Below are positions 1 to 10,321 of a stretch of 64,000 nucleotides of DNA, one piece after another. The notes beneath the pieces were generated by a model, which was not told the DNA's origin, did not search any database, and saw only the letters and a list, made by a program, of their open reading frames with translations. Position numbers and translations under genes: made by a program. The stretch is taken from assembly GCA_963698995.1 (NCBI GenBank), contig CAVOTD010000037.1:1-64000 (forward strand), written 5' to 3'. Origin of the DNA: AP-15 sp963698995 (lineage in GTDB: Bacteria; Pseudomonadota; Alphaproteobacteria; ATCC43930; CGMCC-115725). Each line of letters opens with the position of its first letter. Position 1 is the stretch's first letter.

Positions 1-165
1 CGGCAAGGGTGGCAACGTCTTCGATCCGGTGCCCGCGATGCCGGCCGCGCGCGGCTAGTCCCGCATCGGAGTGCTATAAGGTCGTAGCTCTAAAACATGC
101 GCGGCGCGCCATCGCACTCCAGCACGGTGGCCGCAGCATCGGCGCCATTGATGCGTTCTTGCGCA

Positions 166-1319
166 CTAAGAAATTCGCTGGTGACGTAAACGACGTAAGC
201 CAAAAATTGCAAGCCTCAAACGCGATCGAAAGGCATCGGTGTGGGTTTCCGTAAAATAAGCAAAGACCCAACCGTATCCGTATGAATTATCAGTAGGGCT
301 CCTATATATATAATTACATCTGTAGTTGGTTGCCGTGAAAATTCAATATTAAAGAATTCCTTGAGAAACGCCGCTACGAACACCATTGCAGGAAAATGCA
401 CAAGATATACGGTGTAGGAAAAGGATGCTAAGACGCGATGCACCAACTCAAACCTCATCCGCTTTTTGAGATTCTTGGCGCAAACAAGCGCGACCGAATA
501 GCCAAGTGCCGCTGCTAAATCCAGAACGAAGTCGGCAGCTAACCCCGTATGCATCTGCGGGGCGTTTATCCACCGGACAGCGACGAGGCAAACGAGCGCG
601 ACAGTCGCGCCGGCAGCAAACGGCCATCCTGCCCAGTAGCGGTCTAGCAATGCGACACCAGCTCCGATACCCCACATTACAAACCAGAGAGATATTGTTA
701 GTGGCAGTAGCACGACCATGGCCACGATAGCACTGCCCGCAATAACCCTGGCGACCAATCGCCGCGAACGATATGCAACCATACAAAACCCGAACAATAC
801 ATAATACCACCACTCATTAGCCAAGCTCCACAGCGGGCCGTTACTGCCAAGCACCGGTACAATTATTGTCTGCAACTGGGCAAAATTACCAACCAATATT
901 TCCATTGAAAGATGTTCTGCGATATTGTTACCGAAAGGCTTAGTAAAGAAATGATCTGGATGCATGTATATACCGGATGAATTACAAAATTTAATGCCTA
1001 ACCAATCAATAACATAACCGACAATAAGAGCCGAAACTGTGTAGATCCGTGAAAATCTATGAACAAAATAGTCTATGATGTCAAATTCTCTATCTCGTAA
1101 CTGCAAAATTGTTCGACCTCCGACGAGAAACCCACTTATAACAAAAAAGACGATCACCGCCATGTGGCCGAAATCGCTAAAAAAATGTACGCCACGCAAA
1201 AGTAAACTCAGATGTCCGAGGTAATCTCCTATGGAAACGCTGTAGACGTGGTAGAGAGCTACCAAAAAAGCGGCAACCCAACGTGATGCATTCAGAAAAT
1301 TAGAAGTACCCGAATTCAT
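166..1319 (-). CDS. Acyltransferase-3 family membrane protein (C-terminal frameshift)
   Basis: Polytopic membrane acyltransferase of the OafA/YrhL type, expected to O-acylate a surface polysaccharide. About ten hydrophobic segments are visible. Family marks are His24 in ALYHVYS, the FFVISGFLVG segment near residue 57 and WSLANEWWYY near residue 165. The frame from 1319 ends at 216 with a tail unlike the family, whereas the neighbouring frame gives a good family C-terminus (ETHTDAFRSRL) stopping at 166. A single-base indel near 285 therefore probably splits the last 40 codons. The gene is AT-richer than the window average, as usual for glycan-decoration genes. It faces away from the flippase at 1684. 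The family call is firm; the acceptor sugar cannot be read. Confidence 0.85.
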
Positions 1320-1484
1320 AGGATGTCTCTATAAATTATGATCGGTGTGTATAGCAAGCTCCGTCCGTAGGGCTTATCTAGCGGGTACAAATGCCATGCC
1401 ATGTCGGGAGATTAACCATTTCTACCTTCACCGAGGGCGATATCTTAACGAAATTGATTAATAGCCAAAATAGCGCTTTCTCGC

Positions 1485-1512
1485 TTGACACTGCAACCTA
1501 CTATATTATACC
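1485..1512 (+). promoter_or_regulatory. Candidate sigma-70 promoter upstream of the flippase
   Basis: TTGACA at 1485-1490 matches the -35 consensus exactly. TATACC at 1507-1512 is a reasonable -10 element after a 16-base spacer, within an unusually AT-rich patch. It points to the flippase gene about 170 bases downstream. It also lies next to the divergent acyltransferase, whose promoter is not evident. Prediction by eye only. Confidence 0.5.
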
Positions 1513-1683
1513 ATAACTAAGGTACCGCGGAGAGAATATGCGATCGAACCGTTTGGCAAGACTGGAGAGCTCGGCCACGGCCTCGCCGGTCGGCGGCCTT
1601 GCACCGCGAAAACAGGCCTGCCGCTCGGCTACCCGTTTTAGCCGTCTCGCCTAAGAACTTTCGGCCTCGCCGTCTCTTCCGCG

Positions 1684-3069
1684 ATGGGCCCGCCTCGGCA
1701 GCTTGCTCGGTACTTGCGTCTGCAAGGGCTCAAAACGCTGCTTATCCGATCGAGTGCTGATCGAGGCCGCGAGCGCTACCGCCGCGCGGGTATCACCGCC
1801 TTCACGTCCTACATCGCAAAAGGTCTGACCCTGTTTGTGAGTTTCGTCTCCGTGCCCCTTACGGTTCATTACCTCGGCGCGGAGCGGTACGGCGTGTGGC
1901 TGACCATAAGCAGCCTTCTGCTCTGGGTGGCCGTGACCGATTTTGGTCTCGGCGGCAATGCCTTGGTGAATGTGCTGTCGGAGGCAATCGGAAGAGACGA
2001 CCGGGAAGCTGCGCGTCACTGCGTCGCGTCGGCGTTCTGGGCGCTGTGCACCATCGCTCTCGCCATTGGAGTTGTCTTTATGGTTGCCTTCCATTCCATT
2101 CCCTGGCGAGCCGTGTTCCGAGTGTCGGATGCGATTTCTACCCAAGAGCTGGAGCTGACCTGTGCTTTGGTGCTGACGTTGTTTGTGATCGGCTTACCGT
2201 TAAGCCTGCTGCGATCGCTCTATAACGCTCACCAGGAAGGCTATCTGGCGAATATATGGGGGATCGTATACGGCCTCGTTTCGCTGGTTGGCCTGGTGGC
2301 CGTGACGCGCTTTCACGGCGGGTTGCCGCAGCTGGTTTTCGGCCTATCCGGCATACCCGCTCTCGTGCTCTTGGCGAACGCGTACCATGCCTTTGTCCGC
2401 CGCTACCCACGGCTCGCACCCGCGCCTTCAGCCGTGCGGTGGATCTGCATTCGGCGCCTGTTGAAGCTGGGAGGTAAATACATGTTCATGCAACTGGCGG
2501 CATTGGGTATCTACCAGAGCCAGGCAATGATCATCACCCAAATGCTCGGGCCGGCCCAGGTCGTCATCTTTGTGGTTACGTACAAGGTCGTCGCGATGCC
2601 GGTCGAGTTGGTTTGGATGGGGACGGTGCCCTTCATGGCCGCGTTTGGCGAGGCGAAAGCGCGGCGCGACTGGAATTGGATCAAGGGCGCTTATAAGAAC
2701 GGCGCGTTCGCCTCGATTGGTTTAGGCGTTTCTCTCGCCGCAGCCCTGGCTCTCGTCGCAAAGCCCCTGATCCTGATCTGGGCCGGTCCTTCCGCAGTCC
2801 CGGATTCCTCTCTGGTTCTCTGGCTATTCATCTATACTGCGTTCAATGTATCTCAGGTGATGGCGCAGCAGTTACTCTGCGGAGTTGAGCGAGTCGAGCC
2901 GCTTTTGTTTGCCATCGTCTTCTGCGCGATTGGCTGCGTGGTACTCGGTATCCTCTTCGCGCCATGGTGGGGATTAGGCGGTGTCGCATTCGCCATGGCG
3001 GCAAGCATGCTAATCACTTTGTGGCCCATACAATTCTACGAGGTGCGACGAATTTTCCGCACGGTTTAA
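1684..3069 (+). CDS. Polysaccharide flippase, MOP/MATE superfamily (Wzx-like)
   Basis: 461 residues, about the size of Wzx/RfbX flippases (400-500), which move lipid-linked repeat units or LPS intermediates across the inner membrane. After a basic N-terminus of about 35 residues it alternates hydrophobic helices and short loops. The first helix region (GITAFTSYIAKGLTLFVSFVSVP then YLGAERYGVW) is the typical opening of this family. Its setting among glycosyltransferase, deacetylase and acyltransferase genes fits a surface-glycan export role. The reading frame is intact. The start at 1684 is the first ATG in frame; a later start near the first helix is possible. Substrate unknown. Confidence 0.88.
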   Translation: MGPPRQLARYLRLQGLKTLLIRSSADRGRERYRRAGITAFTSYIAKGLTLFVSFVSVPLTVHYLGAERYGVWLTISSLLLWVAVTDFGLGGNALVNVLSEAIGRDDREAARHCVASAFWALCTIALAIGVVFMVAFHSIPWRAVFRVSDAISTQELELTCALVLTLFVIGLPLSLLRSLYNAHQEGYLANIWGIVYGLVSLVGLVAVTRFHGGLPQLVFGLSGIPALVLLANAYHAFVRRYPRLAPAPSAVRWICIRRLLKLGGKYMFMQLAALGIYQSQAMIITQMLGPAQVVIFVVTYKVVAMPVELVWMGTVPFMAAFGEAKARRDWNWIKGAYKNGAFASIGLGVSLAAALALVAKPLILIWAGPSAVPDSSLVLWLFIYTAFNVSQVMAQQLLCGVERVEPLLFAIVFCAIGCVVLGILFAPWWGLGGVAFAMAASMLITLWPIQFYEVRRIFRTV

Positions 3070-3440
3070 CGATGCCTCTGGCGGCGCGGCGCACTGTCAC
3101 TGCGAGTTCGGACCTCGCGGCGGAGTTGCTCCTCACGGATGATCGGCGGCGGCTTACGGTCGGGCAAGGGGTCGTCGGCAGCACACTCATAGCGGGCGAC
3201 GGCAATGTAGTGACCGAGACGCTCACGATCGCTTCTGAGTGTAATCGGGTCATACAATACAGCGCGCCGATGTTTATTGCGTATCTGGATTAGCCCATTA
3301 GACGTAACATACATGGCACGTTGCCAACACAGCCGACATTACTGTAAACAAATGTTTTTATCATTTAACTTGATAAGCATCTTACTTTGTCCTTTTAGCC
3401 CGCTACGCGTTCGAGGTCACGGCGTTTACTGTATCGTTGA
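3070..3440. other. Intergenic region, no convincing gene
   Basis: A GC-rich first half with short open frames on both strands is followed by an AT-rich stretch (3300-3400) before the converging glycosyltransferase stop at 3441. None of the short frames resembles a known family or has a convincing ribosome-binding site. A convergent terminator would be expected here, but no clear hairpin plus T-run is seen. Confidence 0.5.
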
Positions 3441-4445
3441 TTAAGACAGCTTGCTTTCACGCGGGCCCACCTCTTGCTTGATATTGGTAGAATTCGTTTT
3501 CGCAACTTGCAGATTATAAAGCACCTGATCGGCCGCAACGACCAAATCCTTCAACATGGGCCTGAAGTGTATCTTGATCCAAGGCAACAACATGAAATAG
3601 CAACGAAGCTTCTGTCCAGCGCCAAGGGGCGCGCGATAAACGGACAGAAAAAATTCTAGCAACCGGCGAAACTCCGGAAATGTGAGGGCTCGGGTTTTCG
3701 CTGGATCCCACCACTCGGGACACGGAAGGGTGCAATATCGGTTGGTGAGGCGGAGCCGCCGTGGCTGCTTCAGGCGAACCGGAAGGGTCGCCGCAGATTG
3801 TCCGCTATGGCGCCTGCTGATAAAAAGACACTCGGGGATTTCGTGAAACCGGCCGATCAACGACATTCGAGCCAGCAACACGCCGTCGGCATTGACATAG
3901 CTGCCCTGTGGCGGAATCTGGCGCAGAGCAGTCATCCGCATCACGCCGAAGATCTGGTAGCACATGTGGCCACCCGTCATCAGTATTCCCCGGAACCGCG
4001 CAGCCGGATCGCTAGAATCAGTTTTCATCGGCGTGACGTAGTTCTTGATAAAGGTCCCGTTTTCATCGACCTCTGTTGTTCTTGCGTAGGCCACCACACA
4101 GTCAGAATCGCTCTCGAGGATCTCGACACACCGCCGCAGGAAGTCTGGTCTTAACAGGTCATCGCCGGCGGCCTGCTTGAAATACTTGCCTACAGCAAGT
4201 TCATATACGCGCCGTACATTCCAGCCGGCGCCCATGTTCTTCTCGCTTCGGTAATACCGGATGCGGTCGTCCCGGTTAGCATAGGCTTTTGCAATCTCGC
4301 CCGTTCGGTCTGTCGACGCGTTGTCAGAAATAATCAGTTCGAAGTCAGTAAACGTCTGGTTCAGGATCGACTGAAGCGTTTCTTCTAAGAAGCGCTCTCC
4401 GTTATACACAAACAGTCCGATACTGACTAATGGTGTAGAATGCAT
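3441..4445 (-). CDS. Glycosyltransferase family 2
   Basis: Inverting GT-A glycosyltransferase for surface polysaccharide assembly. The start at 4445 gives MHSTPLVSIG, the normal beginning of the fold, and follows a GGGGAG ribosome-binding site; longer in-frame starts up to 4499 only add non-family residues. Visible motifs are LVSIGLFVYNGERFLEETL at the N-terminus, ISDNASTDRTGEIA with the nucleotide-binding Asp, and AAGDD about 95 residues in, standing for the metal-binding DXD. The remaining 200 residues hold a conserved RPDFLRR segment and a variable acceptor-binding half. It converges with the flippase. Donor and acceptor sugars cannot be inferred. Confidence 0.9.
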   Translation of the reverse strand: MHSTPLVSIGLFVYNGERFLEETLQSILNQTFTDFELIISDNASTDRTGEIAKAYANRDDRIRYYRSEKNMGAGWNVRRVYELAVGKYFKQAAGDDLLRPDFLRRCVEILESDSDCVVAYARTTEVDENGTFIKNYVTPMKTDSSDPAARFRGILMTGGHMCYQIFGVMRMTALRQIPPQGSYVNADGVLLARMSLIGRFHEIPECLFISRRHSGQSAATLPVRLKQPRRLRLTNRYCTLPCPEWWDPAKTRALTFPEFRRLLEFFLSVYRAPLGAGQKLRCYFMLLPWIKIHFRPMLKDLVVAADQVLYNLQVAKTNSTNIKQEVGPRESKLS

Positions 4446-4558
4446 CAAACTCCCCATAAAAGTAAGGCGGTTGAACTCTAGCGGCATGCAATATGCCACA
4501 CGCAGGCAATTTCGCCGGCCAATTCAGCAAACTCCTGATCCGACATTCCCCGAATAGG

Positions 4559-5330
4559 CTACGTCCGCCATTCCAAATCCCCCGCTTCATGAATGGGACG
4601 GGCGAGATCGTGGCCGATTAGTTCAACGGGTAATCCTCGCGCAGCCAGCGCCGCCAAGAGAGGATCGAGCGCGTTAACTATGACATTGCCCAGACCTCCT
4701 ATGTCCAATTCTTCGAGGCCGGTCGAGTTCGTGCAATACGATTATCGCACGAGATGCAACACGCTCGCACACATAGTCCATAATTGTTTCAGGGGCCGTC
4801 GAGTCCCATGGCGGCATGACATTGCAGCTAATCAAATGAGTGAGTCCCACGCTTGATGCGATAGCCTTGAGATCCCAACGGAAACGCAAGAATGGAGGAC
4901 GGGCCATATACACGTTAACGCCAGTAAGATCTTCCAGGATTTCCTTACATATCCTCAAATCGTCCCGGATGACCCAAGGCCACTGATGACGAAAATCGAC
5001 GTGTCGATAACCGTGGCAACCGATTTCATGACCGCCAGCGACGATGTCTCTCACGAGTGTGGGGCAGCGCGCGGCATTCGCTCCGATCAAAAAAAACGTC
5101 GCACGAACGCCGTTCCGATCAAGGATATTCAAGATTTCGCCGGTGGAATGCGAGCTGGGGCCGTCGTCAAAAGTTAAAGCGACTCCGAGCCTTCCAGGAG
5201 CGAGCTCACTGATCGCCCCACAACCCAGAGCGAAGAATTCATCCAGTTCCAGCCCCAAGAGATGCCATGACAATCCACCTACCAGACGTGCCGCCGTTTG
5301 TTTCACCGCGCGTGAATTTCTGGTGAACAT
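4559..5330 (-). pseudogene. Polysaccharide deacetylase (NodB homology), frameshifted
   Basis: NodB-type carbohydrate esterase that would N-deacetylate a glycan. Motif 1 (TFDDGPSSHSTG) supplies the catalytic Asp and metal-binding Asp, motif 2 (GCHGYRHVDF) the metal-binding His residues, and RPPF plus LHE give motifs 3 and 5. In the frame opened from 5330 the family sequence breaks after VLHELD and stops at 4674. The next frame continues as a plausible C-terminus (LDIGGLGNVIVNALDPLLAAL) to a stop at 4559. A one-base indel near 4725 is the simplest reading. The start is uncertain: 5330 is an ATG, and a TTG at 5384 would extend it. All metal-binding motifs precede the break. Confidence 0.82.
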
Positions 5331-5614
5331 CTGGTTGGTCAAGGAATTGCGGCTGACCGGGGTGCGCACCCTGGCCGACGGCAACGCCTACCTTCCATTT
5401 TCAATAGCGGCCGGGAGCATTTGCGGATGATAGCGTCTAGGCTGCCGGCTGTCAATTATACTTCCCTGGATGGTTAACTATGTCAACCATGAAATCATCT
5501 TTAACTATATTTACTTACATGTTAACTATACTTTTGGCTTCTCCTCCCCCTGCAACTACTGCATAGTGGTGGCCGAAGTCGCAAGCTGGCGTTGACTTTG
5601 ATTAGTGCGGTCGA

Positions 5615-6433
5615 ATGGGTCCACCAATGGCACCGAAACCCAAAACAGCAATAAGAGTAATTAACTTAGACAGGTCAGTTGATCGTCGACAGGCGTTCAC
5701 GCAGATGGCTCACGACACCAAACTCGATTGGGCCTTTTTCCCTGCACACACAGGCACGACGAAACCTTTGCAGTATGATGACCGCGTTGCGACCCGGCGC
5801 ATCGGTCGCCCACTGTCTCCCACCGAGATCGGATGCTATGCCAGCCATTTCAAGCTTTGGGAATGGCTGGCAAATTCCGACTACGATCAGGCAATCATTT
5901 TTGAAGATGATGTTATTGTTGACTGGCCCGCCATCGAGCAAATGAACGTCACTAGATTTGACGATTATGGAATAAATCTGCTGCGGTTATATATATCGTA
6001 CCCCTGTAACTGGAAGATAGTGGAATACAAGTTCTTTTCACCGAATTTTCACCTTGTCAGGACTGTAGGATGGGCTCTTGGAGCTGTGGGATATCTTTTA
6101 ACAAAAACAGCCGCGCAGACCCTTGTATCTAATTACGCCACTATTGCCTTGCCTGCGGATTGGGTACTTGCGCGGTATTGGGAACACCGCATACCCAGTT
6201 ACTGCATCTACCCGTTCCCGGTGATCGAGCGGGGCGGTCCATCAACGATTGGTGAAGAGCGTTATGCTGCGCCACGCCGCGCCCTTTATGACCGCATTGC
6301 CCGCTTCGGCTGGCGCATCGGCGACCGAGCCGAGCGCGCCTATGTCGAGCGTTGCCTGATAAAGAAATGCCCGGTCGGCCTGACCAAAGGTTCAGGGCCC
6401 CCGTTCTTGGTGCCTAGCCCCGATCATTCATGA
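5615..6433 (+). CDS. Glycosyltransferase family 25 (LPS-type)
   Basis: 272-residue GT25 protein, the group containing LPS galactosyltransferases such as LpsA and Lgt. The opening IRVINLDRSVDRRQAF, followed by LSPTEIGCYASHFKLWEW and IFEDDVIVDW near residue 95, are the three hallmark blocks; EDD is the presumed metal/nucleotide-binding DXD equivalent. The upstream 180 bases are strikingly AT-rich and probably hold its promoter. It is the last recognisable gene of the glycan cluster; asnS-related debris begins about 500 bases downstream. Frame intact. Confidence 0.88.
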   Translation: MGPPMAPKPKTAIRVINLDRSVDRRQAFTQMAHDTKLDWAFFPAHTGTTKPLQYDDRVATRRIGRPLSPTEIGCYASHFKLWEWLANSDYDQAIIFEDDVIVDWPAIEQMNVTRFDDYGINLLRLYISYPCNWKIVEYKFFSPNFHLVRTVGWALGAVGYLLTKTAAQTLVSNYATIALPADWVLARYWEHRIPSYCIYPFPVIERGGPSTIGEERYAAPRRALYDRIARFGWRIGDRAERAYVERCLIKKCPVGLTKGSGPPFLVPSPDHS

Positions 6434-6917
6434 GGGGCGCCGGCGTTGCGGCGTTGCGGCGGCCGAGGGGCGAACTTGACCAGGCAAGGCGGAAGGTGTC
6501 GAACTGGGCGTCGCGCCAGCAGGGTATGGTAAGCGTCAGGCAATATCCGGGCGGTGTGGATCAGCAGGCGGGACCTGGTTGGCCGTGCTTTGGAGGTCTG
6601 GTCTCGACCCGGGCAATGACCCGGCGCTCGACTTCCTAGCTGTTGGCTTGGCGGATTCGCTGCAGCGGCGGACTTTTTCCGCATAGCCGTCGATCCGGCG
6701 CATGGCGGCGTCCTCAGCGAGATGGCTGATCCGGCCCAGCAGCACCGAATTGCCGTCGAGGCCAAAGGTGTATCCGATACGCTTGCGCGGCGCACGATCA
6801 ACACGATTCTGTCTCCCTCGCTGTACACCCATGCAAGCTAATCAGAGAGTGGAGCTTCCGATGTGCGTCGAGCCCCACCGGCCGACGAACGCAAACGGCG
6901 CGCTTGAGTAATACGTG
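6434..6917. other. Stretch without a recognisable gene
   Basis: High-GC sequence with short open frames on both strands, the longest a minus-strand frame at 6536-6832 (98 codons, KRIGYTFGLDGNSVLLGRIS) that matches nothing I recognise. At 6842-6915 the bases next to the asnS fragment resemble the corresponding flank beside the main asnS gene (13310-13390), so this end may belong to the duplicated asnS neighbourhood. Confidence 0.4.
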
Positions 6918-7101
6918 TCAATACCTTGCGTTTCCGGGAGTTCGCGGGAATGGGATTGCGCCGCGCACGTTGGCGAGGCCGGTGACATAGGCGAGGGTGC
7001 GCTCGAAGCCGAGGCCGAAGCCGGCGGGCGGCACTGTGCCGTAGCGGCGCAGGTCGCGGTACCAGGCGTAGTGCTCCTGGTCGATGCCGCGCTCCGCCAT
7101 G
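6918..7101 (-). pseudogene. asnS: asnS 3' fragment A (last ~60 codons)
   Basis: Encodes MAERGIDQEHYAWYRDLRRY ... FPRTPGNARY and the stop codon, i.e. the C-terminal 60 residues of asparaginyl-tRNA synthetase including class II motif 3 (GFGLGFERTL). Compared with the main gene at 13391 it has several substitutions (DQEH for DREH, VPPAG for VPHAG, NVRGA for NVRDA). It is therefore a diverged copy, not an assembly echo. Homology stops abruptly at 7101, where a VOC gene begins. It cannot encode a functional synthetase. Confidence 0.9.
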
Positions 7102-7513
7102 CAACAGCCTCACGTCTCGCCGGACCGCAATACGCCTCGATCCGGTACCCGTCCGGATCGGTGATAAAGGCAGCATAGTAATTGGGGCCGTATGTCGACC
7201 GCAGACCGGGTGCGCCGTTGTCATGCCCGCCGGACTGCAGTGCCGCCGCGTGAAACGCATCGACCGCGGCAGCGTTTGGCGCCGCAAAGCAGAAGTGCAT
7301 GCCTGACTTTTCGTCTGCCGGCACCGGGCGCTCGGCGGAAACAACCCAGAACGAGATGCTGTCAGCTCCATACCCGTAACCGACCAGCGCGCTCGCGGCC
7401 CGTATGCACTTGTATCCGAGCGGCTCGAGGACCGCGTCGTAGAAGCGCTTGCTTTTATCGATATCCCTTACCCCGATCGAGATGTGAGCGATCACTCCTG
7501 AAGCCCCCTTCAT
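7102..7513 (-). CDS. VOC (glyoxalase/bleomycin-resistance fold) protein, fused downstream to asnS debris
   Basis: Vicinal-oxygen-chelate protein of about 130 residues: IAHISIGVRDIDKSKRFYDAVLEPLGY at the N-terminus, GYGYGADSISFWVV, MHFCFAA, and the C-terminal DPDGYRIEAYC with the metal-ligand Glu. Substrate unknown; related proteins are annotated as glyoxalase-like. Its own stop codon is missing. The frame runs across the junction at about 7101 into asnS fragment A in the wrong frame and ends at 6842, so the encoded product would be a 223-residue chimera with a meaningless tail. This shows that the junction with the asnS fragment truncated the gene at its 3' end. Confidence 0.82.
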
Positions 7514-7594
7514 CCGACGAGTTGATCAGCCAGTTTGGGCGCGTGCCGCTATTTTTTTGGCCGACACCTGTTACAATCAACCGACCCACGACGT

Positions 7595-7969
7595 TCAACC
7601 GCCACGAAAAACCGCCTCTATGTTGTTGCCATCTGGATCGAGCACAAAGGCGGCGTAATAGTCCGACGTGTAGTGCTCGCGCAGGCCCGGCGCCCCGTTG
7701 TCAGTCCCGCCAGCTTTGAGAGCGGCGGCGTAGAACGCGCCAACCTCGGCCCTGCTTTTGGCCACAAAAGCGGTGTGTTGTCTGACCGAGTGTGGGTGGA
7801 AACGATCAATCCAAAACACGGGATGGTCCACGCCGTAGCCGATGCCGTCCGTTCCCACACCCTCGGGCAGCTGCCTAACTCGGCGCAGACCAAGCGCTTC
7901 TAAAGCCGCGTCATAGAAGGCGGCAGAACGGCCAACGTCCACGACTCCAGTACCGGTATGGTCGATCAT
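7595..7969 (-). CDS. VOC family protein
   Basis: A second vicinal-oxygen-chelate protein, distinct in sequence from the one at 7102-7513. It starts MIDHTGTGVVDVGRSAAFYDAALEALG and contains GYGVDHPVFWID, HTAFVA, and a C-terminal LDPDGNNIEAVF carrying the metal-ligand Glu. About 124 residues, the normal single-domain size. The ATG at 7969 is preferred over 7999 because the family begins at this hydrophobic strand. It lies 80 bases upstream of the first VOC gene in the same direction, so both may once have formed one unit. Intact. Confidence 0.85.
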   Translation of the reverse strand: MIDHTGTGVVDVGRSAAFYDAALEALGLRRVRQLPEGVGTDGIGYGVDHPVFWIDRFHPHSVRQHTAFVAKSRAEVGAFYAAALKAGGTDNGAPGLREHYTSDYYAAFVLDPDGNNIEAVFRGG

Positions 7970-8362
7970 TAGAACCTCGTAAGTCGGGTGCTTGAGCACC
8001 GCTTAAATAAACCGCCCACATCACTCCGGCTATCGTCGCGTCGAGATATCGCGCAAGACCCCTGTCGCGTTCGCATGGCGGGCAATCTCGCTGGCGTTCG
8101 AGGACCACACGCCGGGAATCTTGCGCTCGTCGGTAGGCGGTTATGTCCGGGAAATCGCGCCGCACGGGCCAGCTAGATCTTTGTCTTGGCGGTCCGTGGC
8201 GAGGCCAGCGTCGAAGTCGTACGCGTCAATATCTTGCATTCCCGGGAGTGCGCGGGAAAGGGATGGCGTAGCGGACGTTGGCGGGGCCGGTGACGTAGGC
8301 GAGGGTGCGCTCGAAGCCGGGCCGAAGCCGGCGTGCGGGACTGTGCCGTAGCGGCGCAAGTG

Positions 8363-8418
8363 CCCCCACCCTAACCCTCCCCCGCGAGCGGGCGCGAGCG
8401 GGGGAGGGAAGGGTGGGG
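8363..8418. repeat. C/G-rich palindromic element R1 inside asnS fragment B
   Basis: Long imperfect hairpin with arms of the form CCCCACCCTAACCCTCCCCC and the matching GGGGGAGGG ... GGGTGGGG around a short GC-rich loop. Alignment with the uninterrupted asnS copies shows that it replaced about 12 bases and lengthened the frame by 15 codons without shifting it. It shares the CCCTCCCCC/GGGGGAGGG core with the elements at 8531, 28615 and 29007. Confidence 0.85.
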
Positions 8419-8530
8419 CGTAGTGCTCGCGATCGATGCCGCGCTCGGCCATGCTCCGGTCCAATACGTCGAGCCGCTCCTCGCGCTGGCTCCCGCCGAT
8501 GATCTCGCCGATCCCCGGCGCCAAGCGTCC

Positions 8531-8575
8531 CCCCACCCCTCCCTCCCCCGCTTGCGGGGGAGGGTTAGGGAGGGG
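8531..8575. repeat. C/G-rich palindromic element R2 inside asnS fragment B
   Basis: Hairpin whose core is CTCCCCCGC-TT-GCGGGGGAG, flanked by CCCCTCC and GGAGGGG arms. It substitutes for a few codons of the asnS sequence and the reading frame continues on both sides. Same family as R1 by the CCCTCCCCC core. Confidence 0.85.
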
Positions 8576-8739
8576 CGACCGGTGCGGCCATACATCGTCG
8601 TTTACTCGCATGTACAAGGCTTTGATGTCCTTCGGGTAGTTCATCACGATGACCGGCTTCTTTGCGTATTTCTCGGTCAGATAGCGCTCGTGCTCCGACT
8701 GCAGGTCGATGCCCCACTTGACCGGGAACTCGAAGTTCT

Positions 8740-9075
8740 GCTGCCTCACTCCCCTCGGCCCCGGGAATGGCGGACGCTTTGGCGGGGCGCCGCTAAATTG
8801 GCCATATTTCCGTAGTATCGTTCAGATTATCCGGATAGGGCGACCGTGGTGGGATGGCGGATGTCGCTGCAAATTTGGCTGTAAACGCAGCGTGGGCGCG
8901 CGGCGTGGGCGCGTAAGTAATTGAAAACCCAGGAGTTGGTTCACAAATATGCAATCTTCGCGTGTGTTTTCGCTGTAAATTTGCTGCAGATGCAGCCAGC
9001 GGTCAGAAACGGTTCAATCGGCGGTTGCTGCCGCAGCGTTTTCATGGGGAACCCGTGAGCCCGACGCGGCCTACC
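8740..9075. other. Spacer between asnS fragments B and C, no gene seen
   Basis: About 330 bases between the 5' break of fragment B and the stop codon of fragment C. Short open frames exist but none resembles a protein family. Unlike the other gaps between asnS copies, this one carries no recognisable cargo gene. Confidence 0.45.
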
Positions 9076-10027
<952 letters not shown>

Positions 10028-10321
10028 TTAGACGTCCCGGTATTCACGACTGCGCGCGGGATGCTGAATCGTGAGGATCACGATCTCCTCTGCTCCCTCG
10101 TCGATCATGTAATAGACGAGATAGCGGTATTTGGGTGTCACGAGTTTGCGGACGCCTTCGACATTTTGGGGACGACCGATCGCCGGAAACAGGGTCAGAT
10201 TCTGAAGAGAGCGCAGTATTGCATCTCTCACCGCGAGCGCCGCGGACGGATTACGGGTGCGCAGATACTCGGCAATCTCTGCAAGGTCGCGCGTCGCACG
10301 CGGCGTGAACCGCAGCTTCAC
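10028..10321 (-). CDS. ParE/RelE-superfamily toxin
   Basis: 97 residues, typical size. MKLRFTPRATRDLAEIAEYLRTRNPSAA, RSLQNLTLFPAIGRP and VRKLVTPKYRYLVYYMID ... ILTIQHPARSREY follow the ParE order of two N-terminal helices and a C-terminal sheet with conserved Arg and Tyr. ParE proteins poison DNA gyrase and RelE relatives cleave mRNA; the HPAR..E ending favours the ParE side. It overlaps the antitoxin gene by four bases in the antitoxin-toxin order. Its stop codon sits exactly at the break with asnS fragment C, so the element boundary coincides with the end of the gene. Intact. Confidence 0.85.
   Translation of the reverse strand: MKLRFTPRATRDLAEIAEYLRTRNPSAALAVRDAILRSLQNLTLFPAIGRPQNVEGVRKLVTPKYRYLVYYMIDEGAEEIVILTIQHPARSREYRDV

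Larger units (their letters stand above)
8226..8739 (-). pseudogene. asnS: asnS 3' fragment B, interrupted by two palindromes
   Basis: Covers the C-terminal part of AsnRS from FEFPVKWGIDLQSEHERYLTE to the stop at 8226. Two C/G-rich palindromic inserts lie inside it (8363-8418 and 8531-8575). Each replaces a few codons and keeps the reading frame: WYRD becomes a 19-residue Pro/Gly-rich string, and about nine residues around GRTVAAMDV become a longer one. A separate single-base deletion near the 3' end (around 8318) destroys the GFGLGFERTL motif. At 8739 homology stops within FEF. The whole piece is non-functional as a synthetase. Confidence 0.88.

Noticed and set aside
6536..6832. 98-codon minus-strand frame (KRIGYTFGLDGNSVLLGRIS)
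   Set aside because: No family match by eye and no convincing start; cannot be supported as a gene.
8363..8575. R1 and R2 as transcription terminators
   Set aside because: They lie inside a coding-derived sequence, have no T-runs, and occur in-frame as inserts relative to the other asnS copies, so a mobile palindrome fits better.
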